DNA from: Arcanobacterium canis
Lineage (GTDB): Bacteria > Actinomycetota > Actinomycetes > Actinomycetales > Actinomycetaceae
Direction: 5' to 3'
NCBI RefSeq assembly: GCF_029625435.1
Contig: NZ_CP121208.1
Coordinates: 868,001 to 932,000 of the forward strand
DNA length: 64,000 nucleotides
Shown: positions 16,146 to 25,015 of the stretch, piece by piece
How the letters are laid out: every line of letters starts with the position of its first letter
Numbering within the stretch: the stretch's first letter is position 1
Notes under the pieces: model-generated
Database searches by the model: none
The model's input: only the letters and a program-made list of their open reading frames with translations
What the model was told of the DNA's origin: nothing
Position numbers and translations under genes: made by a program

Positions 16146-17751
16146 GACGACGATAATGGACCAGTTCCTGGAGGTCCAGCGTAAAAATGACCGCTTAACG
16201 GCTGCGCTCACAGATGCCAGAAATACGATTGCGCAACTGGGCGAACAGCTTCAGGCGCTCACCGAACCTCCATCGACATACGCCACGGTGATCGAAGTTG
16301 GAAATGATCGAACGTTGGCAGTTGCATCCGGCGGACGGAAAATGCGCGTCAGCCTCGCCGCCGACGTCGATGTGACGGAGATTGCGGAAGGCCAAGAGGT
16401 TCTACTCAACAGCGGTAACGTCGTGATAGGCGTTGAGCATTTCGAACGTTCGGGCGAGCTGGCAACAATTGAGCTCGTGGACAATGATCGCGCCCTTGTG
16501 CGGCTAGCAGATTCATCAAAACGATTGCTCAAGCTGGCACGTCATGCTGACTCAGGCGAGTTTCGCAGTGGCGATCTTGTCCTTGTGGACGTGAAGAATG
16601 GATTTGTCCTCGAATACGTTGAGCGGCCCGACGTCGAACATTTGTTGCTTGAGGAGATCCCTGACGTGTCGTATTCGGATATCGGGGGACTCGGGCCCCA
16701 GATCGAGGCGATCCAAGATACGGTCGAACTGCCGTTCGAACAGCCTGAACTCTATCGTGAACACGGCTTGAAACCGCCCAAAGGTGTGCTTCTCTATGGT
16801 CCTCCAGGATGTGGAAAGACTCTTATCGCAAAGGCTGTCGCAACGTCTTTATCTCAGAAGCTCTCCACGTCGAGTGCCGGGCGTTCCTACTTCATCAACA
16901 TCAAAGGTCCACAACTTTTGGACAAATTTGTTGGAGAGACTGAACGTCAGATCCGTGAGATTTTCTCCCGAGCACGCGACCGTGCAGCCGGTGGTGTCCC
17001 CGTGGTGATCTTTTTTGATGAGATGGAAGCGCTGTTCCGCACCCGCGGTTCTGGGGTTTCTTCCGACGTTGAGACGACGGTGGTTCCGCAGTTGCTCGCT
17101 GAAATTGATGGCGTTGAAAAATTAGACAACGTCATCGTCATTGGTGCGTCAAATAGAGAAGACATGATTGATCCGGCAATTCTGCGTGCGGGAAGACTTG
17201 ATGTGAAGATCCGTATCGAGCGGCCGGATCGTGAGGGTGCTCGGGAGATTTTGGAAAAATACCTTACGGCGCAGCTTCCTCTTCACCCCAGCGAAGTAGA
17301 AAACGCTGGGTCACCTCAAGCAGCGGTAGATCACATGATCGAGAGTGCGGTCAATGCACTCTTCGCACGCACGCCGCAGAACGCTTTCGTCGAAGTGACG
17401 TATGACAATGGTGATACAGAAACTCTCTACATCAGCGATTTCGTCTCCGGAGCGATGCTTGCTGAAATTGTCGATCGTGCAAAGAAGAGTGCCATTAAAG
17501 ATCTCCTTGCATATGGGCAGCGAGGTATCCGCACACGCCATCTGATTGAGGCAACGCGTGAAGTTGCTCGTGAGGATGAGAATGTGGGGTCCGTTCAAAG
17601 TCCGCACGAGTGGGCACGCATCAATGGATATTCGACTTCCCGCCGTATTACCTATGTCAAACGCCTCGATATCGGTGGTAGCGTTGCGCACCACGAGGTT
17701 AGACCAGCAGTTTCTGACTTCCCGTTGACGCTGAAGGAGGGCCTGCTGTGA
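16138..17751 (+). CDS. arc: AAA ATPase forming ring-shaped complexes (ARC/Mpa), no proteasome-docking tail
   Basis: 537 residues: N-terminal coiled coil (about 5-40, Pup-binding in Mpa), tandem OB domains (45-165), AAA domain with Walker A GPPGCGKT (221-228) and Walker B VIFFDEM (290-296). Hexameric ARC unfolds pupylated proteins. Mpa ends in a Tyr-Leu tail that opens the 20S gate; this protein ends KEGLL with no penultimate Tyr, and no 20S genes are nearby. It overlaps trmI by 8 nt (a second ATG at 16135 is possible) and dop by 4 nt. Confidence 0.93.
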   Translation: MNETTIMDQFLEVQRKNDRLTAALTDARNTIAQLGEQLQALTEPPSTYATVIEVGNDRTLAVASGGRKMRVSLAADVDVTEIAEGQEVLLNSGNVVIGVEHFERSGELATIELVDNDRALVRLADSSKRLLKLARHADSGEFRSGDLVLVDVKNGFVLEYVERPDVEHLLLEEIPDVSYSDIGGLGPQIEAIQDTVELPFEQPELYREHGLKPPKGVLLYGPPGCGKTLIAKAVATSLSQKLSTSSAGRSYFINIKGPQLLDKFVGETERQIREIFSRARDRAAGGVPVVIFFDEMEALFRTRGSGVSSDVETTVVPQLLAEIDGVEKLDNVIVIGASNREDMIDPAILRAGRLDVKIRIERPDREGAREILEKYLTAQLPLHPSEVENAGSPQAAVDHMIESAVNALFARTPQNAFVEVTYDNGDTETLYISDFVSGAMLAEIVDRAKKSAIKDLLAYGQRGIRTRHLIEATREVAREDENVGSVQSPHEWARINGYSTSRRITYVKRLDIGGSVAHHEVRPAVSDFPLTLKEGLL

Positions 17752-19325
17752 GCGTGAAACGAATCATGGGGACAGAAACCGAATTCGGCATTCTCGCCAC
17801 CGGATCGCCAGGATCTGATCTGGTGGAGCTGTCCACTCAATTTGTCCAGGCGTATGCAGCTGCCGGAGACTCTGCATCTGTTTCAAGTGCGCCCATGTGG
17901 GATTACACGGGCGAAGATCCTCTCAATGATGCTCGAGGTTTTCGGTACGACCGAAACTCAGTTGATCCGTCGTTACTCACCGATGACCCGCACATTCCGG
18001 CGCCGTCAGGGCCGCACCTGACATCTGTTCCTCGCCCGACGTCGGCGCAACTCGCCGCACCGCGCGCTGCGAACACAGTTCTGACAAATGGAGCGCGTCT
18101 CTACGTCGATCATGCGCATCCAGAGTATTCCTCGCCAGAAGTTTCCAATCCGCGCGAAGCCGTGTTGTGGGATCGGGCAGGGGAGCATATTGCCACGCAG
18201 GGCATTGAGTTGTGTGCCACACAAGGACGTTCCCTCGCTCTGTATAAAAACAATGTTGACGGAAAAGGTGCCACGTACGGTCATCATGAAAATTATGCGG
18301 TTGCCCGCGATGTCGAATTTTCCGATATCGTGCGATACCTCACGGCGTTTATGGTGACCCGTCCGATCCTATGTGGTGCAGGCCGAGTGGGAATTGGACA
18401 GCAATCTCAACGAGCTGGTTTCCAAATTTCTCAGCGTGCCGACTACGTTGAAACTCCAGTGGGGATCGAGACCACATTCCGACGCCCAATAATTAATACT
18501 CGTGATGAACCACATGCAGATCCTGCAAAGCTGCGCAGACTCCATGTGATTGGCGGCGATGCCAATATGTTTGATATCTCTGGGCTATTGAAAATGGGCA
18601 CCACTTCACTCGTGTTATGGATGCTTGAACAGGACGCTGTTCCTCTGGCTTTGGAATCTATCGTTCTCCACGATCCAGTGGTTGCTACCTGGAATGTGTC
18701 CCATGATCTTTCCCTGGCGGAGCGCATTGATCTCAACGAAGGGGAGATGACTGCCCTCGATATTCAAGAAACATACCTTGAGGCTGTGCGCGAGGCAGTT
18801 GATGAACGCGGTGAGCCGGATGCCGACACGCGTGAAATTCTCAATGTGTGGCAGTGGGCTATCGACACGCTCCGTCGTGACAAATTCGCTGCTGCCGATT
18901 GTATTGAATGGGTCGGCAAACTGAAGCTGATGGAACAAATGCGTGAGCGAGGAGGCCTGAGCTGGGATAACGATCGACTGCGCGCACTTGATTTACAGTG
19001 GCATGATCTTCGCCCCCAACGTTCAATCGTAGCTAAGCTCGATGCAGCCGGACAGGTTCGCCGTCTGTTTTCGCCATCGGAGGTGGCGTGGGCAGCGACG
19101 AATGCGCCACGAACGACACGCGCATATACCAGAGGTTCTCTCATCTCTCGCTTTGGCCCGCAGGTGATCGGTGCGAGCTGGTCAGCCATGATTCTCGACG
19201 CCGGTGGGCCCGATCTCGTACGGATCCCGCTGGTGAACCCCGCTCTGGGAACCCAGATGTTGCTTGGCGATATTCTGGAAACGTCCGAATCAGTTGCTGA
19301 TTTTCTTACACATATTACGAACTAG
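17748..19325 (+). CDS. dop: deamidase/depupylase Dop
   Basis: 525 residues, a carboxylate-amine ligase fold related to glutamine synthetase. It starts RIMGTETEFGI and has the nucleophile Asp121 in LYVDHAHPEYSSPE. Dop deamidates the C-terminal Gln of Pup to Glu and removes Pup from substrates. Since Pup here ends in Gln, Dop is needed before ligation. It is longer than PafA because of the Dop-loop region (about 40-100). The GTG start overlaps the arc stop (GTGA); pup begins 30 nt downstream. Confidence 0.95.
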   Translation: MSVKRIMGTETEFGILATGSPGSDLVELSTQFVQAYAAAGDSASVSSAPMWDYTGEDPLNDARGFRYDRNSVDPSLLTDDPHIPAPSGPHLTSVPRPTSAQLAAPRAANTVLTNGARLYVDHAHPEYSSPEVSNPREAVLWDRAGEHIATQGIELCATQGRSLALYKNNVDGKGATYGHHENYAVARDVEFSDIVRYLTAFMVTRPILCGAGRVGIGQQSQRAGFQISQRADYVETPVGIETTFRRPIINTRDEPHADPAKLRRLHVIGGDANMFDISGLLKMGTTSLVLWMLEQDAVPLALESIVLHDPVVATWNVSHDLSLAERIDLNEGEMTALDIQETYLEAVREAVDERGEPDADTREILNVWQWAIDTLRRDKFAAADCIEWVGKLKLMEQMRERGGLSWDNDRLRALDLQWHDLRPQRSIVAKLDAAGQVRRLFSPSEVAWAATNAPRTTRAYTRGSLISRFGPQVIGASWSAMILDAGGPDLVRIPLVNPALGTQMLLGDILETSESVADFLTHITN

Positions 19326-19355
19326 TCATGCATTGCCACTGAGTAAAGGAAAATA

Positions 19356-19526
19356 ATGTCTCAGGAATTTATTCGTCCCCACACCACATCTGAAGAGGAA
19401 GTCTACGCACCTCTGGCTCAGACTGAAATGACCGACGTCGATGCCCTTCTCGACGACATCGACTCGATCCTTGAAGACAATGCGGCAGACTTCGTCAGCG
19501 GTTTTGTACAGAAGGGCGGACAGTGA
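19356..19526 (+). CDS. pup: prokaryotic ubiquitin-like protein Pup
   Basis: 56 residues, too short for most ORF cut-offs. Disordered N-terminus, then the conserved helical segment DVDALLDDIDSILEDNAADF that binds the ARC coiled coil, and the C-terminal QKGGQ. The terminal Gln must be deamidated by Dop before PafA can ligate Pup to lysines. A good ribosome binding site (AAAGGAAAA) precedes the ATG. The stop overlaps the pafA GTG start by 4 nt. In most actinobacteria with a proteasome, prcB and prcA stand exactly at this junction; here they are absent. Confidence 0.95.
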   Translation: MSQEFIRPHTTSEEEVYAPLAQTEMTDVDALLDDIDSILEDNAADFVSGFVQKGGQ

Positions 19527-20896
19527 ATCGCCGAATTTTCGGTATCGAAACCGAATATGGGATCACAGCTGCTGCTACTGACACCACAGCTGCTCGAGTA
19601 GAGGCTGAGCAGGCTGCTGAACTTTTATTCCAGCCAGTAGTGGAAGCCAACGGTTCAACTAACGCTTTCTTGACCAATGGCGCCCGCTTATACCTCGATA
19701 TCGGCGCTCATCCCGAATATGCCACTGCCGAATGTGACTCTGTACGCGATCTTTTGCTCAATGAGCGCGCAGGTGATGTCATCTTGCGCGATCTTGCGCG
19801 CACAGCAAATGAGAAGCTCCGATCTGCTGGTATTTCTTCGCGTATTCACTTAATCAAGAACAACCTCGATTCTCAAGGAAACTCTTACGGTTGTCATGAG
19901 AATTATCTTGTACGTCGGCGTGCGGACTTCACAGAGCGGATTGCGTGGCTCATTCCATTTTTCACAACGCGCCAGATCCTCGTGGGCGCTGGTCATATCC
20001 GACAAAGCCAGCAGGGCGTAACATACGAGCTTTCACAACGTGCTGATCAGGTGTGGGATGCGATATCCAACGCATCGACGCGCTCACGACCAATGATTAA
20101 TACACGCGACGAACCTCATGCAGATGTCGATCAGTACCGACGAATGCATGTCATTGTGGGCGACACCAACATGCTCGAAACGACCTCGGTACTGAAAATA
20201 ACTGCGACAGAAGCATTAATTAATGTGATCGAATCAGGGGTGAGGCTTGCTCCGCTTGTTCTGTCGAATGCTCCACATGCGCTTCGCACAATTTCGCGCG
20301 ATATCACGGGCAAAGCTCCCGTTGAAATTTCTGGAGGGCCGGCAATGAGCGCGCTCGATATCCAATCCCAAATTCACGATTTCGTGATGACTCATTACGA
20401 ACGTGAAGGTTGGTTAGCCGATCTCGATCCTCTTCGCTCCTACGGACTCGACTTATGGATACGCGCCTTGGATGCGTTGCGTTCGGGCAACATTGACACT
20501 CTTGCAAGCGAACTCGATTGGGTTGCAAAGAAGGCACTTCTGGATAGGTACTGCGAGCGTCTGCACACGGATCTCGGTGACGTCCGCATGGCTCGTTTGG
20601 CACTCGCGTGGCACGACATCACCGATGCGGGATTGCTGACAAAGTTCGAAGATACTGGTCAGGTACGCACGCTCCTCAAACGCTCCGACGTCGTCGAAGC
20701 GACAACTCGTCCACCGCAGACGACGCGTGCCGCACTGCGGGGGCGTTTCATTGAGGAAGCGCAACGGCAGCGACGCGACTTTACCGCTGACTGGGCAACC
20801 CTCAGACTCGCTGACGCTGGGCAAACAGTCTCTTTGAAAGATCCATTTGCGCACATCGATGCTCGAGTTGATGCGCTAATCGAGGAGATGAAGTGA
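19523..20896 (+). CDS. pafA: Pup-protein ligase
   Basis: 457 residues, paralogue of Dop. RRIFGIETEYGI at the start and LYLDIGAHPEYATAE with catalytic Asp59. PafA phosphorylates the C-terminal Glu of Pup and forms an isopeptide bond with substrate lysines. The GTG start shares GTGA with the pup stop, and the end shares GTGA with the FKBP gene, so the cluster is tightly coupled. No pafB/pafC regulators follow, unlike in mycobacteria. Confidence 0.95.
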   Translation: MNRRIFGIETEYGITAAATDTTAARVEAEQAAELLFQPVVEANGSTNAFLTNGARLYLDIGAHPEYATAECDSVRDLLLNERAGDVILRDLARTANEKLRSAGISSRIHLIKNNLDSQGNSYGCHENYLVRRRADFTERIAWLIPFFTTRQILVGAGHIRQSQQGVTYELSQRADQVWDAISNASTRSRPMINTRDEPHADVDQYRRMHVIVGDTNMLETTSVLKITATEALINVIESGVRLAPLVLSNAPHALRTISRDITGKAPVEISGGPAMSALDIQSQIHDFVMTHYEREGWLADLDPLRSYGLDLWIRALDALRSGNIDTLASELDWVAKKALLDRYCERLHTDLGDVRMARLALAWHDITDAGLLTKFEDTGQVRTLLKRSDVVEATTRPPQTTRAALRGRFIEEAQRQRRDFTADWATLRLADAGQTVSLKDPFAHIDARVDALIEEMK

Positions 20897-21717
20897 GACT
20901 GCGTATTGCTCGTTTTTTGGTTGCAATTTTATTTGGGATTGGATTAGGGATACTTTTCCCGTGGAGCACGTCCTCACCGGCGAAAATTACAGTCACAGGT
21001 GAGCTTGGGGCTCCAGTGACAGTAATTTCAAGTGGAAACGAACTCAAAAATGATTTTGTGCGAACAGAATTTGCTGGTCAGGGGCGCACAATTATCCCAG
21101 GAAGTCAGGTTCTGTTTTCTGCGACGTCATTTGACCTTGCAACAGGAGCGTTGAGCGCGGTCAATAATTCTGGAAAGTTGCAGGCGCTGAGTGCGACCGA
21201 AGAAAATCTCGGGGAGCTGTATCAAGCGGTCATTGGTGTGAAAGAGGGATCACGCGTACTTGCGACCTTTACTCGTTCCGTTCACACCGAAGTCGTTGTG
21301 ATCGATATTTTGCCGACGATTGCGACGGGGGAGAAGGAAACAGCCACCGTGAGGCCGCAAGGTTTTACTTATAGTGAAGATTCATTCGGACGCCCAGTTG
21401 TGCGTGGAAAGTCCACTGTGGGGAATGAACTCAGTGTGCAAATTTTGCGTTCAGGTAGTGGAATTCAGCTGACAGCTTCTGATCAGGTGATCGGGAACTA
21501 CCGGATGTTCGATCCGAATGGAAAAATTCTCGACGACACATGGAATCGCAATGCGCCAGTGAAAGTGACAATGTCGCAAGTGTATCCGGGGCTCCATGAT
21601 GGACTTCTTGACCAGCGAGTTGGGTCTCGTGTGGCCCTGGAAATTCCCGCGCGCCTTGCACAAGGCAAAGAAGCTGCGTTCGTCGTTTTTGATATTTTGG
21701 GAGTGGTAAACGCCTAA
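20893..21717 (+). CDS. membrane-anchored FKBP-type peptidyl-prolyl isomerase homologue, degenerate
   Basis: 274 residues: an N-terminal signal/membrane segment (about 5-24) without a lipobox Cys, then what look like two FKBP-type modules (about 60-140 and 180-272). The second aligns with FKBP12 around VIGNYRMFDPNGK and QVYPGLHDGL...VGSRVALEIP. Compared with FKBP12 the active-site Trp59 is Leu234, Phe36 is Leu213, and the 80s loop with Tyr82 is shortened, so prolyl isomerase activity is doubtful. An extracytoplasmic FKBP after pafA is common in actinobacteria. GTG start overlaps pafA. Confidence 0.75.
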   Translation: MRLRIARFLVAILFGIGLGILFPWSTSSPAKITVTGELGAPVTVISSGNELKNDFVRTEFAGQGRTIIPGSQVLFSATSFDLATGALSAVNNSGKLQALSATEENLGELYQAVIGVKEGSRVLATFTRSVHTEVVVIDILPTIATGEKETATVRPQGFTYSEDSFGRPVVRGKSTVGNELSVQILRSGSGIQLTASDQVIGNYRMFDPNGKILDDTWNRNAPVKVTMSQVYPGLHDGLLDQRVGSRVALEIPARLAQGKEAAFVVFDILGVVNA

Positions 21718-21750
21718 ACCGGGTGTTTGTCAAGATATAAAGGAAAAGTT

Positions 21751-22683
21751 ATGACGATTGTAGAGTCAATTCCCTCGCCTTCGGTTAGCGTGTGGCATCT
21801 TGGCCCATTGCCAATTCGCGCATATGCGCTGGCAATTTTGACAGGAATTATCGTTGCATACTGGCTATCGAACCGTCGTTACGTTCGCAAGGGTGGCGAC
21901 GACGAGGTGACGATCGACATCATGGTGTGGATGGTCATCTTCGGTATCCTCGGCGCGCGAGTTTATCATCTCATTACCAGCCCTGATGCATATTTCGGCG
22001 AGGGCGGCGATCCATGGAAAGCCCTGCGAATTTGGGAAGGTGGCCTGGGAATTTGGGGCGCGGTTCTTGCCGGTGGTATTGCAGCCTACGTCGCGCTTCA
22101 CCGACGTAACTTGCGATTGGCACCATTCGCCGACGCCGTGGCACCCGGCCTCGTTCTCGCTCAAGCCATTGGCCGTTGGGGGAATTACTTCAATCAAGAA
22201 CTATTTGGACGTCCCACGACATTGCCGTGGGGTCTTGAGATCGATGCCGCGCATTTGCCGGCTGGTTTCAGCGAAGGAACATTGTTCCATCCGACATTCC
22301 TCTATGAGTCGTTATGGTGCGTCGGCGTTTTTTTCGTTCTTCTCTATGCACAGAAACGGTTCCTTTTGCGCGGCGGACAGGTCTTTGTCCTTTACGTTAT
22401 TTTGTACACATTGGGGCGTGTCTGGATTGAGGCTCTGCGCATTGACCAAGCGCATTCTGTGCTGGGCCTTCGCCTGAATGTCTGGACGTCAATTATCGTT
22501 TTTGCTCTGGCATGTGTCGCTTTTACGGTTCTCACTCGTCATCTTCGCAGCCACCCTGAGTTGGACAATATCGTGCTTGATCCTGACAAAGTCCCTATGC
22601 GCAGCTCCCATGACCATCGTGAATCCATGATTGGGCAGACAAGTGGGACCGAGGACTCGGATAGCACAAAACAAATCGGGTAA
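21751..22683 (+). CDS. lgt: phosphatidylglycerol-prolipoprotein diacylglyceryl transferase
   Basis: 310-residue polytopic membrane enzyme that transfers diacylglycerol to the lipobox Cys of prolipoproteins. It shows the family signatures WHLGPLPIRAYALAI, the GGLGIWGAVLAGG region (Lgt HGGL-type motif with W-E-GG), and AIGRWGNYFNQELFG with essential Arg and Asn/Glu, plus a C-terminal LGRVWIEALR. A charged cytoplasmic tail of about 40 residues follows. AAAGGAAAA precedes the ATG at 21751. Its stop codon overlaps the pyk -10 box. Confidence 0.95.
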   Translation: MTIVESIPSPSVSVWHLGPLPIRAYALAILTGIIVAYWLSNRRYVRKGGDDEVTIDIMVWMVIFGILGARVYHLITSPDAYFGEGGDPWKALRIWEGGLGIWGAVLAGGIAAYVALHRRNLRLAPFADAVAPGLVLAQAIGRWGNYFNQELFGRPTTLPWGLEIDAAHLPAGFSEGTLFHPTFLYESLWCVGVFFVLLYAQKRFLLRGGQVFVLYVILYTLGRVWIEALRIDQAHSVLGLRLNVWTSIIVFALACVAFTVLTRHLRSHPELDNIVLDPDKVPMRSSHDHRESMIGQTSGTEDSDSTKQIG

Positions 22684-22693
22684 AGTAGGAGCC

Positions 22694-24118
22694 ATGCGTA
22701 GAGCTAAAATTGTTTGTACACTCGGCCCGGCTGTTGGGTCGAAAGAGAAAATCGTTGAGCTCGTTAAAGCGGGCATGAACGTAGCACGAATCAACGCTTC
22801 ACACGGCTCGCACGAGGAGCACGAGGAGCGAATTGACTGGGTGCGCGAAGCAGCACAGGAACTTGGTGTTCCAGTTGCCATCTTGTGCGATCTTCAGGGG
22901 CCAAAGATCCGCCTCGGTCGTTTCGCCGAAGGGCCGGTACTTCTCGAGAACGGTGATATTTTCACTATCACGACTGAGGATGTTCCTGGTGACAAAGACC
23001 TCGTTTCGACTACCTTCAAGGGCCTCCCGGGCGATTGCAATCCAGGCGATCTCATCCTCATTGATGACGGTAAGGTCAAGGTCAAGGTGCTTGAGGTTAA
23101 CGGGCCTCGAGTCAAGACTGAAGTCGTTGTCGGTGGCCCGGTTTCGAATAACAAGGGTGTGAATCTTCCCGGCGTTGCTGTTTCAGTTCCTGCTCTGTCT
23201 GAGAAGGACAAGGAAGATCTCGAATGGGGTCTCGGTTACGGTTGCGATCTGGTTGCACTGTCCTTTGTCCGTTCTGCAAAGGACGTCGATGATGTCCATG
23301 ACGTCATGGATCGTGTCGGACGCAAGGTGCCAGTGATTGCGAAGATCGAAAAGCCACAGGCTGTGGACGCTCTCGAAGGCATCGTCCGCGCATTCGACGG
23401 CATCATGGTCGCCCGTGGTGACCTTGGCGTGGAGCTTCCGCTTGAGCAGGTTCCGATCGTTCAAAAGCGCGCAGTGTCTCTCGCTCGCCGTCACTCGAAG
23501 CCAGTCATCGTGGCAACGCAGGTTCTTGAGTCGATGATTAATGCTCCGACCCCGACCCGTGCAGAAACCTCCGACTGCGCAAACGCCATTCTTGACGGCG
23601 CTGATGCGGTCATGCTCTCGGGTGAGGTTTCCGTTGGCAAGTACCCAATCGAATGTGTGCGTACGATGGCGTCCATCGTCGAATACACCGAGGAACATGG
23701 GCTTGAGCGTATCCCGAAGGTAGGAAATCTCCACCGTACGCGCAACGGCGTGATCACTCGTGCAGCTCTCGAAGTTGGCGAAGCGCTTGGTGTGAAGTAT
23801 CTCGCAGTGTTCACTGCGTCGGGTCAGACGGCACGTCGTATGTCTCGTCTGCGCGGTCGTATCCCGTTGCTGGTCTTCACTCCATCGGAGGAAATCAGGC
23901 AGCAGCTCGCGCTCACCTGGGGCGTTCAAACCTTTATGGTTCCTAATGTTGCGCATACTGATGACATGGTTGAGCAGGTGGATGAAGCCTTGCGTGAAAA
24001 CAACATGGCAGTAGACGGCGATCAAGTGGTGATCGTTTCCGGTATGCCCCCGGGGAAGTCGGGTTCAACGAACTCAATTCGAGTTCACAAGGTCGGAGAA
24101 CTTCTCATTCACCGATAA
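22694..24118 (+). CDS. pyk: pyruvate kinase
   Basis: 474 residues; converts phosphoenolpyruvate and ADP to pyruvate and ATP. RRAKIVCTLGPAVGS at the N-terminus, the catalytic IAKIEKPQAV (Lys), MVARGDLGVE (metal) and TQVLESMI (substrate) blocks, and the C-terminal allosteric domain are all present. AGGAG lies just upstream of the ATG at 22694, but TAAAGT (22681-22686) also ends 7 nt before it, so both a leadered readthrough from lgt and a leaderless transcript are possible. Confidence 0.97.
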   Translation: MRRAKIVCTLGPAVGSKEKIVELVKAGMNVARINASHGSHEEHEERIDWVREAAQELGVPVAILCDLQGPKIRLGRFAEGPVLLENGDIFTITTEDVPGDKDLVSTTFKGLPGDCNPGDLILIDDGKVKVKVLEVNGPRVKTEVVVGGPVSNNKGVNLPGVAVSVPALSEKDKEDLEWGLGYGCDLVALSFVRSAKDVDDVHDVMDRVGRKVPVIAKIEKPQAVDALEGIVRAFDGIMVARGDLGVELPLEQVPIVQKRAVSLARRHSKPVIVATQVLESMINAPTPTRAETSDCANAILDGADAVMLSGEVSVGKYPIECVRTMASIVEYTEEHGLERIPKVGNLHRTRNGVITRAALEVGEALGVKYLAVFTASGQTARRMSRLRGRIPLLVFTPSEEIRQQLALTWGVQTFMVPNVAHTDDMVEQVDEALRENNMAVDGDQVVIVSGMPPGKSGSTNSIRVHKVGELLIHR

Positions 24119-24130
24119 ATTCGGTTATAG

Positions 24131-24160
24131 TATTCCGGTGGGCTTCGGCTCACTGGAATA
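24131..24160 (+). terminator. hairpin between pyk and tRNA-Leu(CAA)
   Basis: A 13-bp stem with G-U or mismatch positions (24131-24143 with 24148-24160) capped by TTCG. It has no T-run and abuts the tRNA, so it may be a weak pyk terminator or part of the tRNA precursor. TATAGT at 24126-24131 could be the tRNA -10. Confidence 0.5.
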
Positions 24161-24164
24161 CAAT

Positions 24165-24247
24165 GCTCCTGTGGTGGAATTGGTAGACACACTGCACTCA
24201 AAATGCAGCGCCCACAAAGCGTGCGGGTTCGAGTCCCGCCGGGAGCA
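24165..24247 (+). tRNA. tRNA-Leu (anticodon CAA)
   Basis: An 83-nt class II tRNA. The acceptor stem GCTCCTG/CGGGAGC, anticodon stem CTGCA/TGCAG with loop CTCAAAA (anticodon CAA, reads UUG), long variable arm, and T-loop GTTCGAG. CCA is not encoded. Confidence 0.96.
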
Positions 24248-24324
24248 CTATCGTCGTCAAAACAAGGCATGCAGTGAACTCATGTTTGCTACATTTAGAT
24301 GAGCGAACCAAAGGAGGTGTCGTT

Positions 24325-24969
24325 ATGTCACTGTCGGAGAAGATTGATCAATCTCGCGACTTGGAAGTTGAAGTCATCCCAGACAACAACGATCCGTCAA
24401 CCATCACCACCATGGTCGTTGAAGATGAGACGCTTATTCGCCTTGATATTGTGGAGACGCTGAAAGACGCTGGTTACGATGTCATCGCAGAAGCTTCGAG
24501 TGGTGAAGAAGCAGTTGACCTTGCCAATGAGCTCCAGCCTCATCTGGTCGTCATGGACGTCAAGATGAATGGTATGGACGGGATTAGCGCAGCTGAAAAA
24601 ATTCTTGCAGACCATCAGTGTGCAGTTGTCATGCTCACCGCGTTCTCTCAAAAAGAACTTGTGAATCGTGCTCGCGATGCCGGAGCTATGGCATATGTGG
24701 TCAAGCCGTTTACTCCGCAAGATCTTCTTCCAGCAGTTGAAATTGCGATTTCACGTCATCTCGAGATTGTCTCTTTGGAAAACGAAGTCGCTTCACTTGC
24801 CGATCAGTTTGAAACGCGCAAGCGCGTTGACCGTGCGAAGAGCCTACTCCAAGAAAAGATGGGGTTGACTGAGCCTGAGGCGTTCCGCTGGATCCAGAAG
24901 ACATCAATGGACCGACGTTTGACGATGCGAGAAGTTGCTGACGCCGTTCTTGATCAAGTTGGCAAATAG
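24325..24969 (+). CDS. pdtaR: ANTAR-domain response regulator, PdtaR type
   Basis: 214 residues: a receiver domain (MVVEDETLIRLDI acidic pocket, phospho-acceptor Asp in LVVMDVKMNG, Lys in YVVKPFTP) and a C-terminal ANTAR RNA-binding domain (RKRVDRAKSLLQEKMGLTEPEAFRWIQK). PdtaR binds paired hairpins in mRNA leaders to block termination, and is phosphorylated by the histidine kinase PdtaS, which is not in this window. The start at 24325 has a near-perfect AAAGGAGGTG site. Compared with mycobacterial PdtaR the N-terminus has an acidic extension of a dozen or more residues. Confidence 0.92.
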   Translation: MSLSEKIDQSRDLEVEVIPDNNDPSTITTMVVEDETLIRLDIVETLKDAGYDVIAEASSGEEAVDLANELQPHLVVMDVKMNGMDGISAAEKILADHQCAVVMLTAFSQKELVNRARDAGAMAYVVKPFTPQDLLPAVEIAISRHLEIVSLENEVASLADQFETRKRVDRAKSLLQEKMGLTEPEAFRWIQKTSMDRRLTMREVADAVLDQVGK

Positions 24970-24974
24970 TAGTT

Positions 24975-25015
24975 AGTGGTGGTGAGAATATGACTCACCA
25001 CCACTTTTATTTTGC
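24975..25015. terminator. intrinsic terminator between pdtaR and a convergent thioesterase gene
   Basis: A 12-bp stem (24975-24986 with 24994-25005), 7-nt loop, then TTTATTTT on the plus strand. It overlaps the 3' end of the thioesterase gene. Confidence 0.88.
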
